A stretch of DNA of 64,000 nucleotides. Source: Strigamia acuminata (lineage: Eukaryota > Arthropoda > Chilopoda > Geophilomorpha > Linotaeniidae). Made by a program: the position numbers and the translations under genes. Positions 30,862 to 44,100 of this stretch are shown here, one piece after another (positions within the stretch are counted from its first letter, which is position 1; the number at the start of each line of letters is the position of its first letter). The notes below the pieces were generated by a model. It did no database searches. It was given only the letters and a program-made list of their open reading frames with translations, and had not been told where the DNA came from. The stretch is from contig OX442315.1 of NCBI GenBank assembly GCA_949358305.1, positions 16,642,427-16,706,426 of the forward strand, in the 5' to 3' direction.

Positions 30862-33800
30862 AAATCTAGGTTCTGTCAACAGAATTTACGATATATTCGA
30901 TTTAGGCATCAGTTTGCAGGGTATATCTTTAGATATATTTATTGTCTTCTCACTAATTAATAATCACAAGTGAAATGTTTACCAATTCTTTGTTTTGTTG
31001 TCAAGTTGTTGACACTGCAGCTGGGCCCCCGAGTAGCATTTTCTTCATAATTGATGATTAACTCCCTCGAGAATATTTACAATTAGCATAATTCAAATAC
31101 AGAAATATGAAAAATGTAAATTTTTGTAGATATTTTTTTAAAAATGTTGTAAATGGTGATTGAATTAGCAAAATGTGTATTGCAAGCAAAGCGAGTGGAG
31201 AAAGTGCAAATGTAATGAGAAGAGTTGAAAGCAGTTCTCATTTCTTGATTGATCGTTGCCTATCTGGGATTCATTCCACGCATGCCTGGATGAAAATATT
31301 TCTCACATAGGTGGTATAGCGCAGTGATAAATGACACTGTGTGGGTGATAGCGCCGGCATTGCCTTTCTGCAGCCAGGAATTTATTTTCCAATATGTTCC
31401 CCCACTCGCAGGCACATTCGTGCATCACAGTAGCACTTGAGCCTCTCTGCTTTTACCAAACACTACTCCCCATCATCCATTATATTTAAATCAATAAGTT
31501 TGAATTTGAAAACAGTCTACTTTAGAAAAGGACACACATTATGATAGCTTTAACTTTCCTTCTATTCACACTCACATAAATCCTCATAGTTGTGCACGCG
31601 ATTCGCCAACGTTTCATACAAGCAAAAGCAGAAAAGCAGAAACATAATTTACCGCAATTTCAATGCATTTCAAGAGGTAAATGTTGGTTTTCCTTGCTAT
31701 TATCGTAAAAATGTTTTAAAAACTGCTGAAATTGCAACAATAGTTTGAGACAATACTGCATTAATGGGATTAAACGAGTGCATTTATTAAAATGGCGTTT
31801 TAGAACACTCCATTTGAAACGCTTTCAGCTGGATGATTGAACCGCGAGTAATTTGAAGGATTTGGCTTCTTGGAGGAGTGAGTTAATTGAATTAATGCCT
31901 TGATTGCTACATTGTTTTTCTCGTTTTGCAAGGCAATACTTGCAATATCTCGTTTAGTCTTGCGCTGCCGTGTCAGCGCGAAAGGAATCTAACTTAGCAC
32001 TTGACGGAAAATCTTGAGTGGATTTTAGAATTGTTAGATCATTACCAACACCGTGTGTTAAAGGATAAACAGAAGTCGTACGGAACGAAAGGGCCTGAGA
32101 GAAGATGCGGTTTTACACAAACACACACGGAAAGAAGGAGAAAGAGAGAAAACTGCTCACTTGAATCGATTGCAGGTGCTTCAACTAATTTTGCTGCTCA
32201 GACTTGACTCGGGGAAGTGTTGTGAGACATACAGATTTACTAATTACGCCTTTAATTTTTCATTTGCTTTGTGCGCATGCGGAGAGTGGGCTAGGGGTTG
32301 ATGGCGAGTAAAAAAGAAGGGTATAGCCACAAGAGTGTTTAATTAGAGAAATCTCCAGACGAGGAATTTACCACCCACCGGTTCTCTTGTAACCCAAATG
32401 GAGGAAAAGGGTGGTTGAATGGCCTTCATTTAAGCGGCTGTATTATAGCATTCAGCATTCGTTTTGCCAATAAATCAAGGGGCAAAAGACTACTATTTCG
32501 GGAATAGGAATTTAAAGCTGAAAGTGGATGAAACATTTCGCATGCATTACTTTACACTTTCACCAATTTTAATTAAAACGTCCGCCATTGTGAAGGGAGT
32601 GAGGGACTCGAGGAGCGTACAATTGACAGTTTTGCATTGGAAATGTTTGTTCGTGGATGGGGTGTTGAAGATCCTCAATGGTAATCTTGTATCTTGGAAA
32701 TTGAAAATTAAAGCTCGTATTGTTCAATGTGATTTTTAGACACGATATTTTTTTTCATCTTTTGCTTGTTTTTATCATATTTGGATGGGAAAAGATATTG
32801 GCAAAACGAGTCTTAATTAGCAAGAAAATTATACTTTGTATCAATTCTTGGGAATTGGGAATTAAATGAGTTTTATTTTTGTTTTAATTAGAGAACCGTT
32901 TAATACTTGTATTTCGTTTTTTTATTTAAATTAAAATCAAAATTGGACAAAAAAGGAACTACTGTATTAACTCATTTAACCAGAACGTATTTTCTGTTTT
33001 AAGCGTTTAACTTTCAAGGTTGTGTAAAGTACCGACATTTTAGTGTTTTGGTTATTGTTGGTTATCATTATAGTTAATTTGTCCTTGCTATTTTATAAGT
33101 TTTAATGAATCATATGTTATACGAATTAAAGGACAACAAAGTGTAGTAACGTGACATAGTTGCCAATCATTTATTTGCACGCAACAAAGGAGAAAGAAAA
33201 AATATTTTTTGGAATCATTGATGTTTTCAAACTTATGCGTTCCACTAGGAAGTTGTTAAATGATGATTGTGGTGTCAACTTATGCACCGACACAATTTGT
33301 CATTGCTTTTTCTTGTGAGAAAATTTTAAAATTAAATATTCAGTTCTTGCTTTGGTTTGGTACAAAAACAACTCAACTCAATTCATTCGATCTTGGAAAC
33401 CTTGAGGCAAACTCAGCACCTCGTCCTGCGAATACAGGAATGCAAATTTGTGGTTAGAAACAGAGCACTTGTCGTGATGTTTCCTCCAGACCTTTATATG
33501 CCCCCTATAGACCCTCGAACCACGAAATAGTCGATCGCAACATGCTGAGTTTGTCTTAAAGGTTTCCAAACAGAATGTACAGCACGAGATAATGGAAACC
33601 CAAACAAAAAAGAAAAAAAAAGAAGCTTTTTGAGCGTTTATTTTATTGGCTTGAGAGTATAAAAAAATAGCTAATACTAGTATTTTAAATTTTAATGAGG
33701 AAATTCAAAGAATACAAAAAGGTTCATTGTACTCAACATCCCTGTTATTGCAGTGGTATAGAAAGTCATTAATTACTGCAAGTAATTGGTGTTGGCAGGC

Positions 33801-34784
33801 GTAACGCACCAAGGAATGAGTTTGATAACTTTTCGTGAGCTTTGACGACGCAGAAGCGCAACTGCGCACATAATTACACACGGGAGGAGCGAATTCCATG
33901 TAAATCATTTGTTTGACATTCTCATTATTCAAGGGAGATTTGTCCCCGGGATTACACATGGTGATCTGGCCTGCCAGTTTGCATTGCGAACAATAGGCTC
34001 AGAGTTTCGCCAAATGGAAACGTCGTTGAGTGCCCTCGTTTTCTTATTGCATTGAAAATGGCAGCTGTTTTGCTTTCATGTAATGCACAGTGCCAGTCGC
34101 TTGATAATCTTTCACTCTCTTTTTACCGTTCCTTCTCCTTTTTTTCTCGTAACTTTCCACTTCAAATAGGTTTTGCCGTGCCTTTGGGGAAATTAAGGTA
34201 GTTCCACTCCTTGCCGCATTATTTTTCCGCGTAGCAAGAAGGAAATCCAGAGATTATACCCGTTCAAGCAATCAGCAGACGGATGCGGTTTTGTTACTTT
34301 AGTTATTAATTCCTAAAGACCCATCACGTGGGATTTGTGAGAATGAAGGAAATTAATGAGTAAAAGTCGGTGTTTATTTAAAAAATTAAAATGAATGTTT
34401 TATTTTGGCGTGGTTGCATCATCTGATGGAAAAATGGGGGCAGCAACATGTGGTTAGGAGAAATGTGGTATATTTGGGGTTTTGCTTTCTTTTTGGCCAA
34501 AAGTAGCGTATCTTGGTTTATCAGGGAGGATAAATCGGATTACCTTCTTTTTTGGCCAAAACCACAGCTTCTTTTATTTTATCTGCAAGGAAATATGAGC
34601 AAATCTGTTTCTGGTTTTGATTAAACAAATTGAATCTATTTGGCTGTAAACAAAGCTGGAAAAAGGAGAAAGGAGATTGTTCCTAGCAACACACAACACA
34701 TGCATGATATTGATGAGGAACAGCAATTCTTATCCTTGTTACGGATAAAAAAAAGAAAACAGTTTATATGTAGAATAAAATCCT
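30862..34784. other. No gene recognised
   Basis: AT-rich, with homopolymer runs and short frames without similarity. Confidence 0.4.
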
Positions 34785-34866
34785 TGAGTGGGAATCAAAC
34801 CGCAAGTCTCTTGTTGACTGCACAAGTGCAGTACCAGGGACTCCATCTGAACCACAGACAGTAATC
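34785..34866 (-). repeat. tRNA-derived SINE-like copy 1
   Basis: On the minus strand the segment starts near TGTCTGTGGTTCAGATGGAG (A-box-like) and ends with GGTTTGATTCCCA (B-box-like), the spacing of a tRNA body. It shares its start, the central TGCA-rich segment and the B box with 35026-35116. Confidence 0.5.
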
Positions 34867-35025
34867 CTCTTCAACCACACTGGATGGAAGTAGAATTTTC
34901 CAATCACAATCAGGGATACGACCAATTGCCACGTAAAGTTGGAAAATGTAAGAAAATTGTTTCAAATAATTTCTAAAATATTTAATTATATAATGTATAC
35001 CGTAGTATTAATGTAATACTGTAGG

Positions 35026-35116
35026 ACTGGGAATCAAACTGCAGTTGTCTATGTGTCCGTGGCAAATGCAGTAGCACTGTGCAACCAAGGATTGCAACCA
35101 AGCCACAGACAAGTAA
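35026..35116 (-). repeat. tRNA-derived SINE-like copy 2
   Basis: Same orientation and layout as 34785-34866: a TCTGTGGCTTGGTTGCA start and a GTTTGATTCCCAGTC end on the minus strand. The two are clearly related but diverged. Confidence 0.5.
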
Positions 35117-38100
35117 TTAGGCGGTTTTAAAAATACAGCTTAGTGCGATTATTGAGATTATTCGTTTCATTTTCGAAAATCACAATATATTAGGAATTAA
35201 AAGCCAATGGGATTTAGTATCTGTGCGAGGATTAGTTTCCCTTGAAAAGCCATAATGGCTTCCAACGCAATTTTAAATTCGGTCACATGACGTGAATAAT
35301 TTAATTTTCGTAATTGCAAAAGTCGAACATTCGCTCGATTTTTGAAAAGTCCAATGTTTCGTTCCATTGCCAGCATAATTAATTCAATTTGTTTAATCAA
35401 AACTACTTTAAGGCATTCACCGATCGCTTTATACTAAATAAAAACGCAATATAATTGCAATTTGCATAATCACAAGTTGTAGCAATTTTTTAAACAACAA
35501 AGTTGACGTGTACAAAGCCGAGACGGGTAAAAGATGAGAGTAGATGCGTTGTAATGCAAGAAAGTGTATCTCACTTGGCTTGTTTAGTCGATGGGGATGG
35601 GGCCCGTCAACTTAATGACATGCTCTTGGCAACGCAGTAGGTCGTCTGGTGGAGGAGGAAGCGCTTTAATCTCTGCCAACAGCTGTGCATTAACGAAGTT
35701 GCTTTAATTATTCAGCGAGAGAGTTAACGAGGATTTATAGCTGGCGTCTTGCTCGCGAAGATTGTGCTACTTGATTAGAATAAACACACACATAAAAGGA
35801 AATAAAGATGCCCATTGTCCGAGAGAAGTGTGTCACTGGACACCAATTTGGGTTAGCAACTTAACTATCAAAATTTCCACCTTTACTCGTGTAACGATGC
35901 AATCATTTCAAATTCAAAACTCACCGTTCTTTTATATTTGTTGTCTTGAAAATGCTTTCTTTCGTCTAGTTTTGATTGTTTTTTTTTTTTTTGTTTGTTT
36001 TTTTTTTTGAAGTGGGATTCTGTAATCCATCATTTCCTGAAGATTCCTAATTGACATTTTGATGCACTAATGCTTAAATAATTGGTTAGGACATTTTTCT
36101 TCACACGAAGGGACCTACTGGGAATGAGATGGATCGATGAATCGATTGATCCATCAGTCATACTCACATTTATACCATTTGTAAAAACTGGCATTTTAGA
36201 TGAAGCGCAGTGCGACGTGTAACGCACAGAAGACGACAAGCGGTCAATTGGAAAAAGCGTGCAAAATGGACCGACCCGTTGACGTCACAGTGAACTTTGA
36301 CTTTTCAAATTGAATAGTTTTTGAATTTGGGTGGATCCATCTTTTGCCTGTGTCTTTTGCTTTACACTTTTGTTGACCCCGAGGAAATGTAAATGTAAAT
36401 TGCAGTGGCCAGGAAAAATTTTCATTTCGAAAAGGAGAATTTAAAAAATAAATAAAAAACACCTGACAGGTGTTAACGATGCCAAAAATCAAGTAAACAA
36501 ACTTTGAACGCATATATTCTCTATGATTTTTGTTGTTTTACAACTTATTTTAATTTTTCTATCCAAATTTCGGCTCTATGATATACTTCTAACTTTTCCC
36601 CCTTCTATACGAACAAAATACTTAGTTCTATGTAACCAGTCGAGCGAAGTAAGACGTAATGCAGTTCACCTGCCAGCCCAAAAAAAAAGATTCCAGCATT
36701 TCTTTACTGCTTATTGTGTTTCTCTGCAATAAGATGTTGAAAACAGATGTTTGTGGTGTCGTTTTTTCGCAGTCCCGTCTTTTCACAATGTTTTCCAAAG
36801 AGATTAATAATTCTCTTTTACAGTTTGCAACAAAACACTGTACTTTATTCTCAATAGAAAAAAATAAATCGAAAAAAAAAACAAGAAAAAAAAAACAATA
36901 TATTTCCTTTTCTTTTTTCAACTGAAAATCACCTAGTTTTACGAATGACAAAACATGACATTTCATTTCCCCTTATTGATTTTTTCCATGACTTATTCAT
37001 TTGCATGTAGTTTTTTTGAACAAAGCAATTAGCTCAAGAGGTCTTTCCATTACAAACGGAATTGTTTTCCCCCCGTCATGATTCGACAACCATTTTGTCG
37101 GTTAATGTGTCGAGGGTATTTTTTTCCAGGGGTTTGTTGTATGCAAAAAAAGGAGATCGTATGTTCAAGCAAGCCGAAGTAAAAGACATGAGTGGGCTCG
37201 TGGAAGGGAGTAGCATTTGCATTTCCCTTTCCTTTCTTCTCGAATGCAATTTAACGTTCCCTCTTCTGTTCCTCGAAGGCGAAAAGAACTCTCGAGATGA
37301 TGTGTTGTTCCCGAGAGAAGATGCTTCTAATACAGAGAAGTTGGTTTTGAAGAAGGTGGGAGTGAATTGGCAACATGGCATCGCTACCTGATTCCACTTT
37401 GACCATTTGGCAAGTGAAGTAGCAGTTTTCTAGAGCCAAAGTCCTGCTGGTAATGTCCAAACGGACATCTCTTACCCTGATGTATGTTGTGTGCGAGGGC
37501 GCTGGATTTCTTGCGATAACAGCAAATCTGGCCGATATCTGCCATCTTAGTGAGCAGAGTAACGGAAAATTTACCAAGCGATGCCTCGTCTTATCAGCGA
37601 TTTCATCTGCTCCGAGAGCAGAAAGAAAAGGCAGTTCCCAATCCACTCGTTCGAATCTCAATCAATATTTCTCATGCACAAGAGTTCGGAGATTCGATTT
37701 TTGTCTATAAACATTCACGGCGCGAATAAAATGTGAGTAATTTATTTAATGTTTCATTAGTTGGCTGTGATATTTTAATTTTACACGGGTTAAATTTTAA
37801 ATTTAAATACGCTTGTCTGGGGTTGTTGTGTTGTCCCATTAAGCCATTACCAGTACGACGTGTTTTAGCGCGCGCTTGTATGTTTACACGAGTTATTGTT
37901 GTACTGTGACACTTGAAATAAAGTTAGTTGCAGGCTTGCAGCTCAAGGAACATAAACCTGGAACAATTGGTCGGACTTACAGTAACTTAACGTCCTGTTA
38001 GGAATTGTGCAGTTTATTTCGGTCTATGTTTTAGCTTTATGGCATTTTGCATCGCACGCATTTGGTGTAGTGGATGTGACGTATTAAAGCATTGCCCAAA

Positions 38101-41100
38101 CAGACCGCTTGCCAATCGGATTGCAAAAACTTGTGAGCGTGTGTCAAACACAAATATAGACGTAAGGGGCAAGCTGTGGTGCCACCTTAACCGTCCAACT
38201 TTTATGTGCACATACTAGTGTTGTCAAAACTGGTATACTCCTTAAGGGAGGAGCAGCAGACTGGCTTGTCCACGACTGTGCAATATATTGAAGTTGTTGA
38301 GACAAGAAAAATGAGAAACTGTGCAAGCTGACAACCCTGACCAGTCTCACAAGAGCAGTTTGTATTATGTCGAGCTCGAGCGAGTCCCATAGATTCCAAG
38401 TGACGAGGATAGGCCTTTGGGTTGTTACTCGGGTTTCTGTAATGCTTCTCGCATTAAGTCCTTTAAAATGTTGACTTTTGCAATCTTCTTTTCTTTGTCC
38501 GTGGATTTAGCCTTGTTGGAATTTCTGCTCTTGTGCCCAAAAGAAATTTCATATGGCTCATTATTCGTCATCATTATGAGGGCAAGAAAACATCAGTGAG
38601 CCATTTTGGCGGCTATCAAGCCGGTCCTTAGACTAATCAGGTCTGATTTAGGACTTTGTTTTTCCTACATTTCGAATGTAGTTGATGGAAGCGGGCAAAA
38701 GTGAATTGCATAAAGCGATAACTCAGAAAATGGGTGACGTGATTTTACAGTTTGATGGTTAAATTAAACTTGAACGAGACAGTGTAGGGTGTTTAAGGTG
38801 ATGGATGATGTGTCTAGGAGGTGGACTCAGTCGTTTGCCGATTAAACGTGACAGGTTGCTCAAGACGTATTTCAAAGAGTCTTTGCACGATGTTTCCATT
38901 CACAGGATTGTGGTCAATTCGGTGTGAAAGCAATTGGTTTGTACTGCTATAAATCAAAGTGGCGTTGCGACACGCGAATGTTGAGTGGATGTCGCCTTTT
39001 CTCCGACTTAATCACCATTAGTGAAAGGCGGGGTCACCTAACCCTTTTTTGCTTGCTCCCTCTCGTGCCCACACGTGGCAATAGGTTTCCACTTTCCTGC
39101 CAACTGGCGGCTCACCATTTTTCAACGTCAACTCACTAATTGCCGCCATCAAGGACTCGCCTTTTTCAAGCAAAACAATCAATTACCTCAAACTCTGCTT
39201 GCAACAATATGGCGCAATGTTAACTCAGGTGGTGCGACTCTGGTGCAATTTCGTGTCGCATTTACGTACATTGACGTAACAACAACAACAGAAGCTTCTT
39301 TTGGTTTTGTTTTTATCAATGTACGTACGCCAATCTTGGTTTATTCATACAACGGATTTTTTTTGTCGATTTGGAGGAACTTTTAAACTTGTAACGGTTT
39401 TTAATGAGCAAAGTTAGGCGCCAGCAATTCAATTTCGATACTTTCCTCTTTGTGTGTTTCGGATGCAAGTTAAAAGAAATGGTACGAATTAGAAATGTAA
39501 TTGCGTTTTCTTTGCACCGAGCACCAGCACTCACTTCAGGTCATCGTCTCGCCTCTCTACACAAACTCTTGAGTACGTGTCGTTTCAATATTTGATGACG
39601 TGAAGTGCCATTCCTTTCAAGAATTCTGGAACACAGTGCTCAGCTTGAATACAGTAATTTTTATCAACAAAAACAAAAGGTTATGAATAATAGATAGATA
39701 TATAAATATAAATATAAAATATTTTTGAAATTTTAAATGAATATTTCTATTTTTTTCTTCAAAAAACCATTTAGTTGGTTCTTTAATGGCTTTTTAGTCA
39801 GAATAAAGTAATCAAATTCATAGCCATTTAAAGTATTAATAAAATGATGTAATAAAAGTAAAAATTAAAAAAAAAGCTATTCCATTTAATTAAATTAGTT
39901 CCTTGAAGTAATTCTTGCCTCATAAAATATTTATTTATTTTAAAGGAAAGAAAAGAAAAAAAATAACTTTTTATTAAGAAGGTTGTAATTAATGAATTAT
40001 AGAAGAGACAAACCGAAGAACGCCACAAATAAGTGGCTTAAGTGCAAAAGTGTTTCCTTGAATAGGTTTCATAAATGATTTGTGAATTACAGTTTTTGCT
40101 TGTCGACACTTCTGTAATTGCAATAAACGTGTGCGACAGCAAAGCTCAGGGGCAGCCACAACATTTAAGAAAATAAAAATTTAAATCGAGCATTACAAAA
40201 CTGTTTATTTCCTACTTTTATGCGGACCATTTCCAAAAACAAACCAAACTAACTAAATCCCTAGCTTCACTCAACTCAACTTTTAAGATTACACTATTTT
40301 TTAAAAAAAAAAAGATTTTATCTTAGTAATTGAGAAAAGTTAGATTAGATAGCTGGACGTGTAATTTTTCACTTTAAGTAAAGCCTATTGTGCAATTCCA
40401 AGAACCTAGATACTTCTTTAATCCAAACCAAACTAAACAGGCAGTATAAATTAAACGATTGATCTAAAAGCGATTGTGAATATTTTATTGCAGAGATGTC
40501 AATTAATTTCGATATTATTGTTGTTAGAACAAGCTGACAAATAAATCGAAATACATTTTCAATCAAATTAAACTGATAAAAGATTGTTAAACAATTTATT
40601 AGCACATAAATAACCTGCTAATATCTCATTGCAATGCTTTATTGCCACTAAATCGCGACTGCAAATATTTGTTTCCCCTTCTCTTTGAAATGTAAAAACA
40701 GAAAATGTGGCCATTAATGACTGTAGGACTTTTCGGTATGTCACATTCTGGTCATAAATTTTACCAGCGTTTTTTTTTTGCGGACAGGCGAGAAAATTTG
40801 CTTTGGGGTAATTGAATTTTTGTCATCTTCTTGGGAACGCATGAGTGTAGACACTAATTAAATATGCTAATATAACGAGGGTGTCGAAGGTCAACGTTGA
40901 GTCTGTCCGTTCCTTAATCTGGAGGGCGGGATATCGTTTCCGTGAGGATGAATTCGCAAATAAATTTACTTAGGAATTGTGTTAAAAATCTGTGCTCAGG
41001 ATGACTTTAAATATGCAAACGAGAAGTTATTTATTATTCAACACCCGACCCTGGTGCCCCGAACCAGACAATTTAAACTGTTCCAACATGACAAGTTGCG

Positions 41101-44100
41101 AAATTGCGACTTGTTTTAGGTTTAGGTTTGTTCATTACTTTATAATCAGCGGAAATTCTCAATTATGCCATATACAAATTTCGAGTTTTATTTTCCCTTT
41201 AAAGTTGGACTTGTTTTTTTTATTTTATCGTTTAGAAAAATCAACTCTTTGCTAATCTAAATCGTTTCTCACTCGTGAATTTTCTAGTGTTTACGACCAG
41301 CTTGGCAAATTATGTTTTACAACATCATAAATCATCTCTACTTATAAAGTATTTCACTAAGGAACGAGACTATAACTTACTAAGCAGCTTTAGGTTCTTA
41401 GAAGAAGTTTTTACAAGTGCGGATTTTTATTTTATTTATATTGGACGTTCTTATGTAATGTAGTATGAGAATAAATTCATTGATTGATTAACTCCAAATG
41501 CAAAAATTCAAGACGTTTATGCTGAACTAACCAAGGAGTGGCTTTCGGGTACAAAGAACATTCTTGTCGTTCCAATATGTGGTTTCAAGTTGAGCGAGAC
41601 CATAAAGAGGATGTAACTTGAAATGTTAAAAAAGTGGGCAAAGGCTTTCTTGAGATAAATAATTACACTCAATTAAAACTCAACAAGTCAAACATCAAAA
41701 TCTTGAGTGTGACCTTTGGCTTTAATTTGGGACTCTAAATGTCGTTTATTATATCAAATATAAACAGCCTAACGTGTAAAAATCTCATAAATGGTTAGTG
41801 ATTTGAAACGCCTTTCTTACGACATTCTGTAATCCATTTCACTCAGCCCATTTTATCCGACCCTATTGGGTATATAACCTCAATAGAAATCAATACAACC
41901 AAGTTCCTTCTCCGCTTTGGTATTTTTTTGGTTGTTCAACCTAGCGATGCATGAATCATTGCAAGTGTTTATCAAAACACAAAGGAATAAATAATATTTC
42001 ATTATTCCGTTGTCAAAAGTGCGTTTTCATTTTCTATTCCAATCATCGTGCTATGTGGCAGAGAAAACAATTCCTTTTTTTTTAAATTTATTTTTTTATT
42101 TTTTTATTTATTTTTTTATTTTTTTGTTGTAACATCGAGGAAAAAGTAAATAAAGAACTGTTGAATCCATATCATAAATTGCGCCTTCAAACTGTAATGT
42201 GCATGGGATTTCCTAATGAGAAATGATGAAGTTCACTTAAATCGATTCTCGTTCTTCTAAACAGTTCCCCCATTTAAGAGTTTTATCCCAACCTCCCTGA
42301 ACTTTAAGAACTCGCAAAATGTTTGCCATAAATTTACACTGCATCTCATCTTGTAAATCATTCGCAGAAGAAAATTAAAGAGGAATAAAAGTGCACTCGC
42401 TCATTCAAACACACTTCTAAGGTCTGGACCCTTTTTCCTCAAGCGTATTAATTTATTCATGGCAAAATTACACGTCTCCCAAAAGGGTAGAAACATTTAG
42501 TTTGATATTTTTTAAAAAAAAATTAAGTGCATGTAGCAATCCTTATGATTCAAAAATATATTGAAATTATATTGCAATATATTTTGAAATGCTTTGGGTT
42601 TCGCGAGAATGCATTTTGTAATAGACTTTTGATGATATTACATTTTGTAAAACCTTTTATGATTATTTGTTAAATATGAATAAATTTTCAAATGCATTTT
42701 TTTTAAAATTGTATTATGATGTGACTAATTTTGCCAATAGATCATTTAGGGGTAAATTTAACAGGAATGCTACAACTTGAAAGTAAATTACATAAAATCG
42801 TGTTTTATGTTAGTTTAATGTCAGATTGCACTTTTATAATATATTTATTTAAGTAATATTTATTTTAGAGCTTGATGCAACTATGGCAAACCATTCGTAA
42901 CATATACTGGACTCAGTTATGTGCGAATGAAATACCATTTACCCCAACCGAACCGGAAATTATACACAGTAAACTGAACACAGTTTAATAATCCCCATTT
43001 AATTACAACTAACATCACTTCTAAATATTATTATATTTATAAGTGGCCAATTGGTAAATAGCTGAAAACAGCTATTTAAACCAATATCCATCCAAAGTTG
43101 TGGCGATGCAGAAAAGCCAACCGTACCTCTCGGATAACAACGCATTACACCAGATTCTAACCAGAACCCGAAGCCATATCTAACCAGATTTAGATGACAT
43201 CTTTTGTTCCAGATAGAAGAAAGATTCATTCTTCTCTGGACCGTAGAAACCGCAAACCGAACTGATAATATTTTAAGGTTTCAACCACAAGATTGTATAG
43301 TTTAAAGAATTACATTAATTTGATCAAATATCGACCTTACTGTTTATATAATTTTATTTATGCAAATATTTTATTATATACCCAACCAATAAATTTGATA
43401 AAACAAGCACCTCCATTTTTACTTTATCTCAGTTACACAGTTCACTACTTTCTCCTGTTAAACTTATCTCACCTACTGGAAGTTTGACTAGTTTGGCTAA
43501 GTATGCTAAATACTTGCGCCGATAGGTCATAGTCACAATGAAATGCATTATTTAATGTACAAATAATATATTAAATTCCACAAAATGCTATACATTTTGA
43601 ATTGCATTAACAAGTAAGTGAAAAGCAATATATATTGTAAAATATATTTTTGAAATTTTTACATCCAATTTCCGAAGGGTTAGTTTGTTCTTCGTGCTTC
43701 ATTTAACTTGATTTGAATCATCCCTATTCTCACTAAATTTGCTATAATGAAATACTTTTGAGGAATAAAATTCCTAGTAAAATTCCATAATATTTTTTTT
43801 TATAGTTGGCTCTTTCACTTAGACTAGTTTATGATAACCGGTTTCGTTTGAGAAAACGCCAAGTGATGGCAGCCCGATGAGCTGCTTTTATTTCTAATCG
43901 ATAAAATAAAAGGACGACTATAAAAGGAACGTCATCTTTGCCACGGAGGGAGAAAGAGAGAGAAAGAAGAGCATAACATAATTGAAGCTGTTTTTAAAAG
44001 AGGGAAATAGCGTCCTCTTTTGCCCTTCCAACAGGTAAAAGTGGATTAAGGCTGCTCGGAATATCAACTCGAGATGATGCAATTCTACAGTTTTCAAGAC

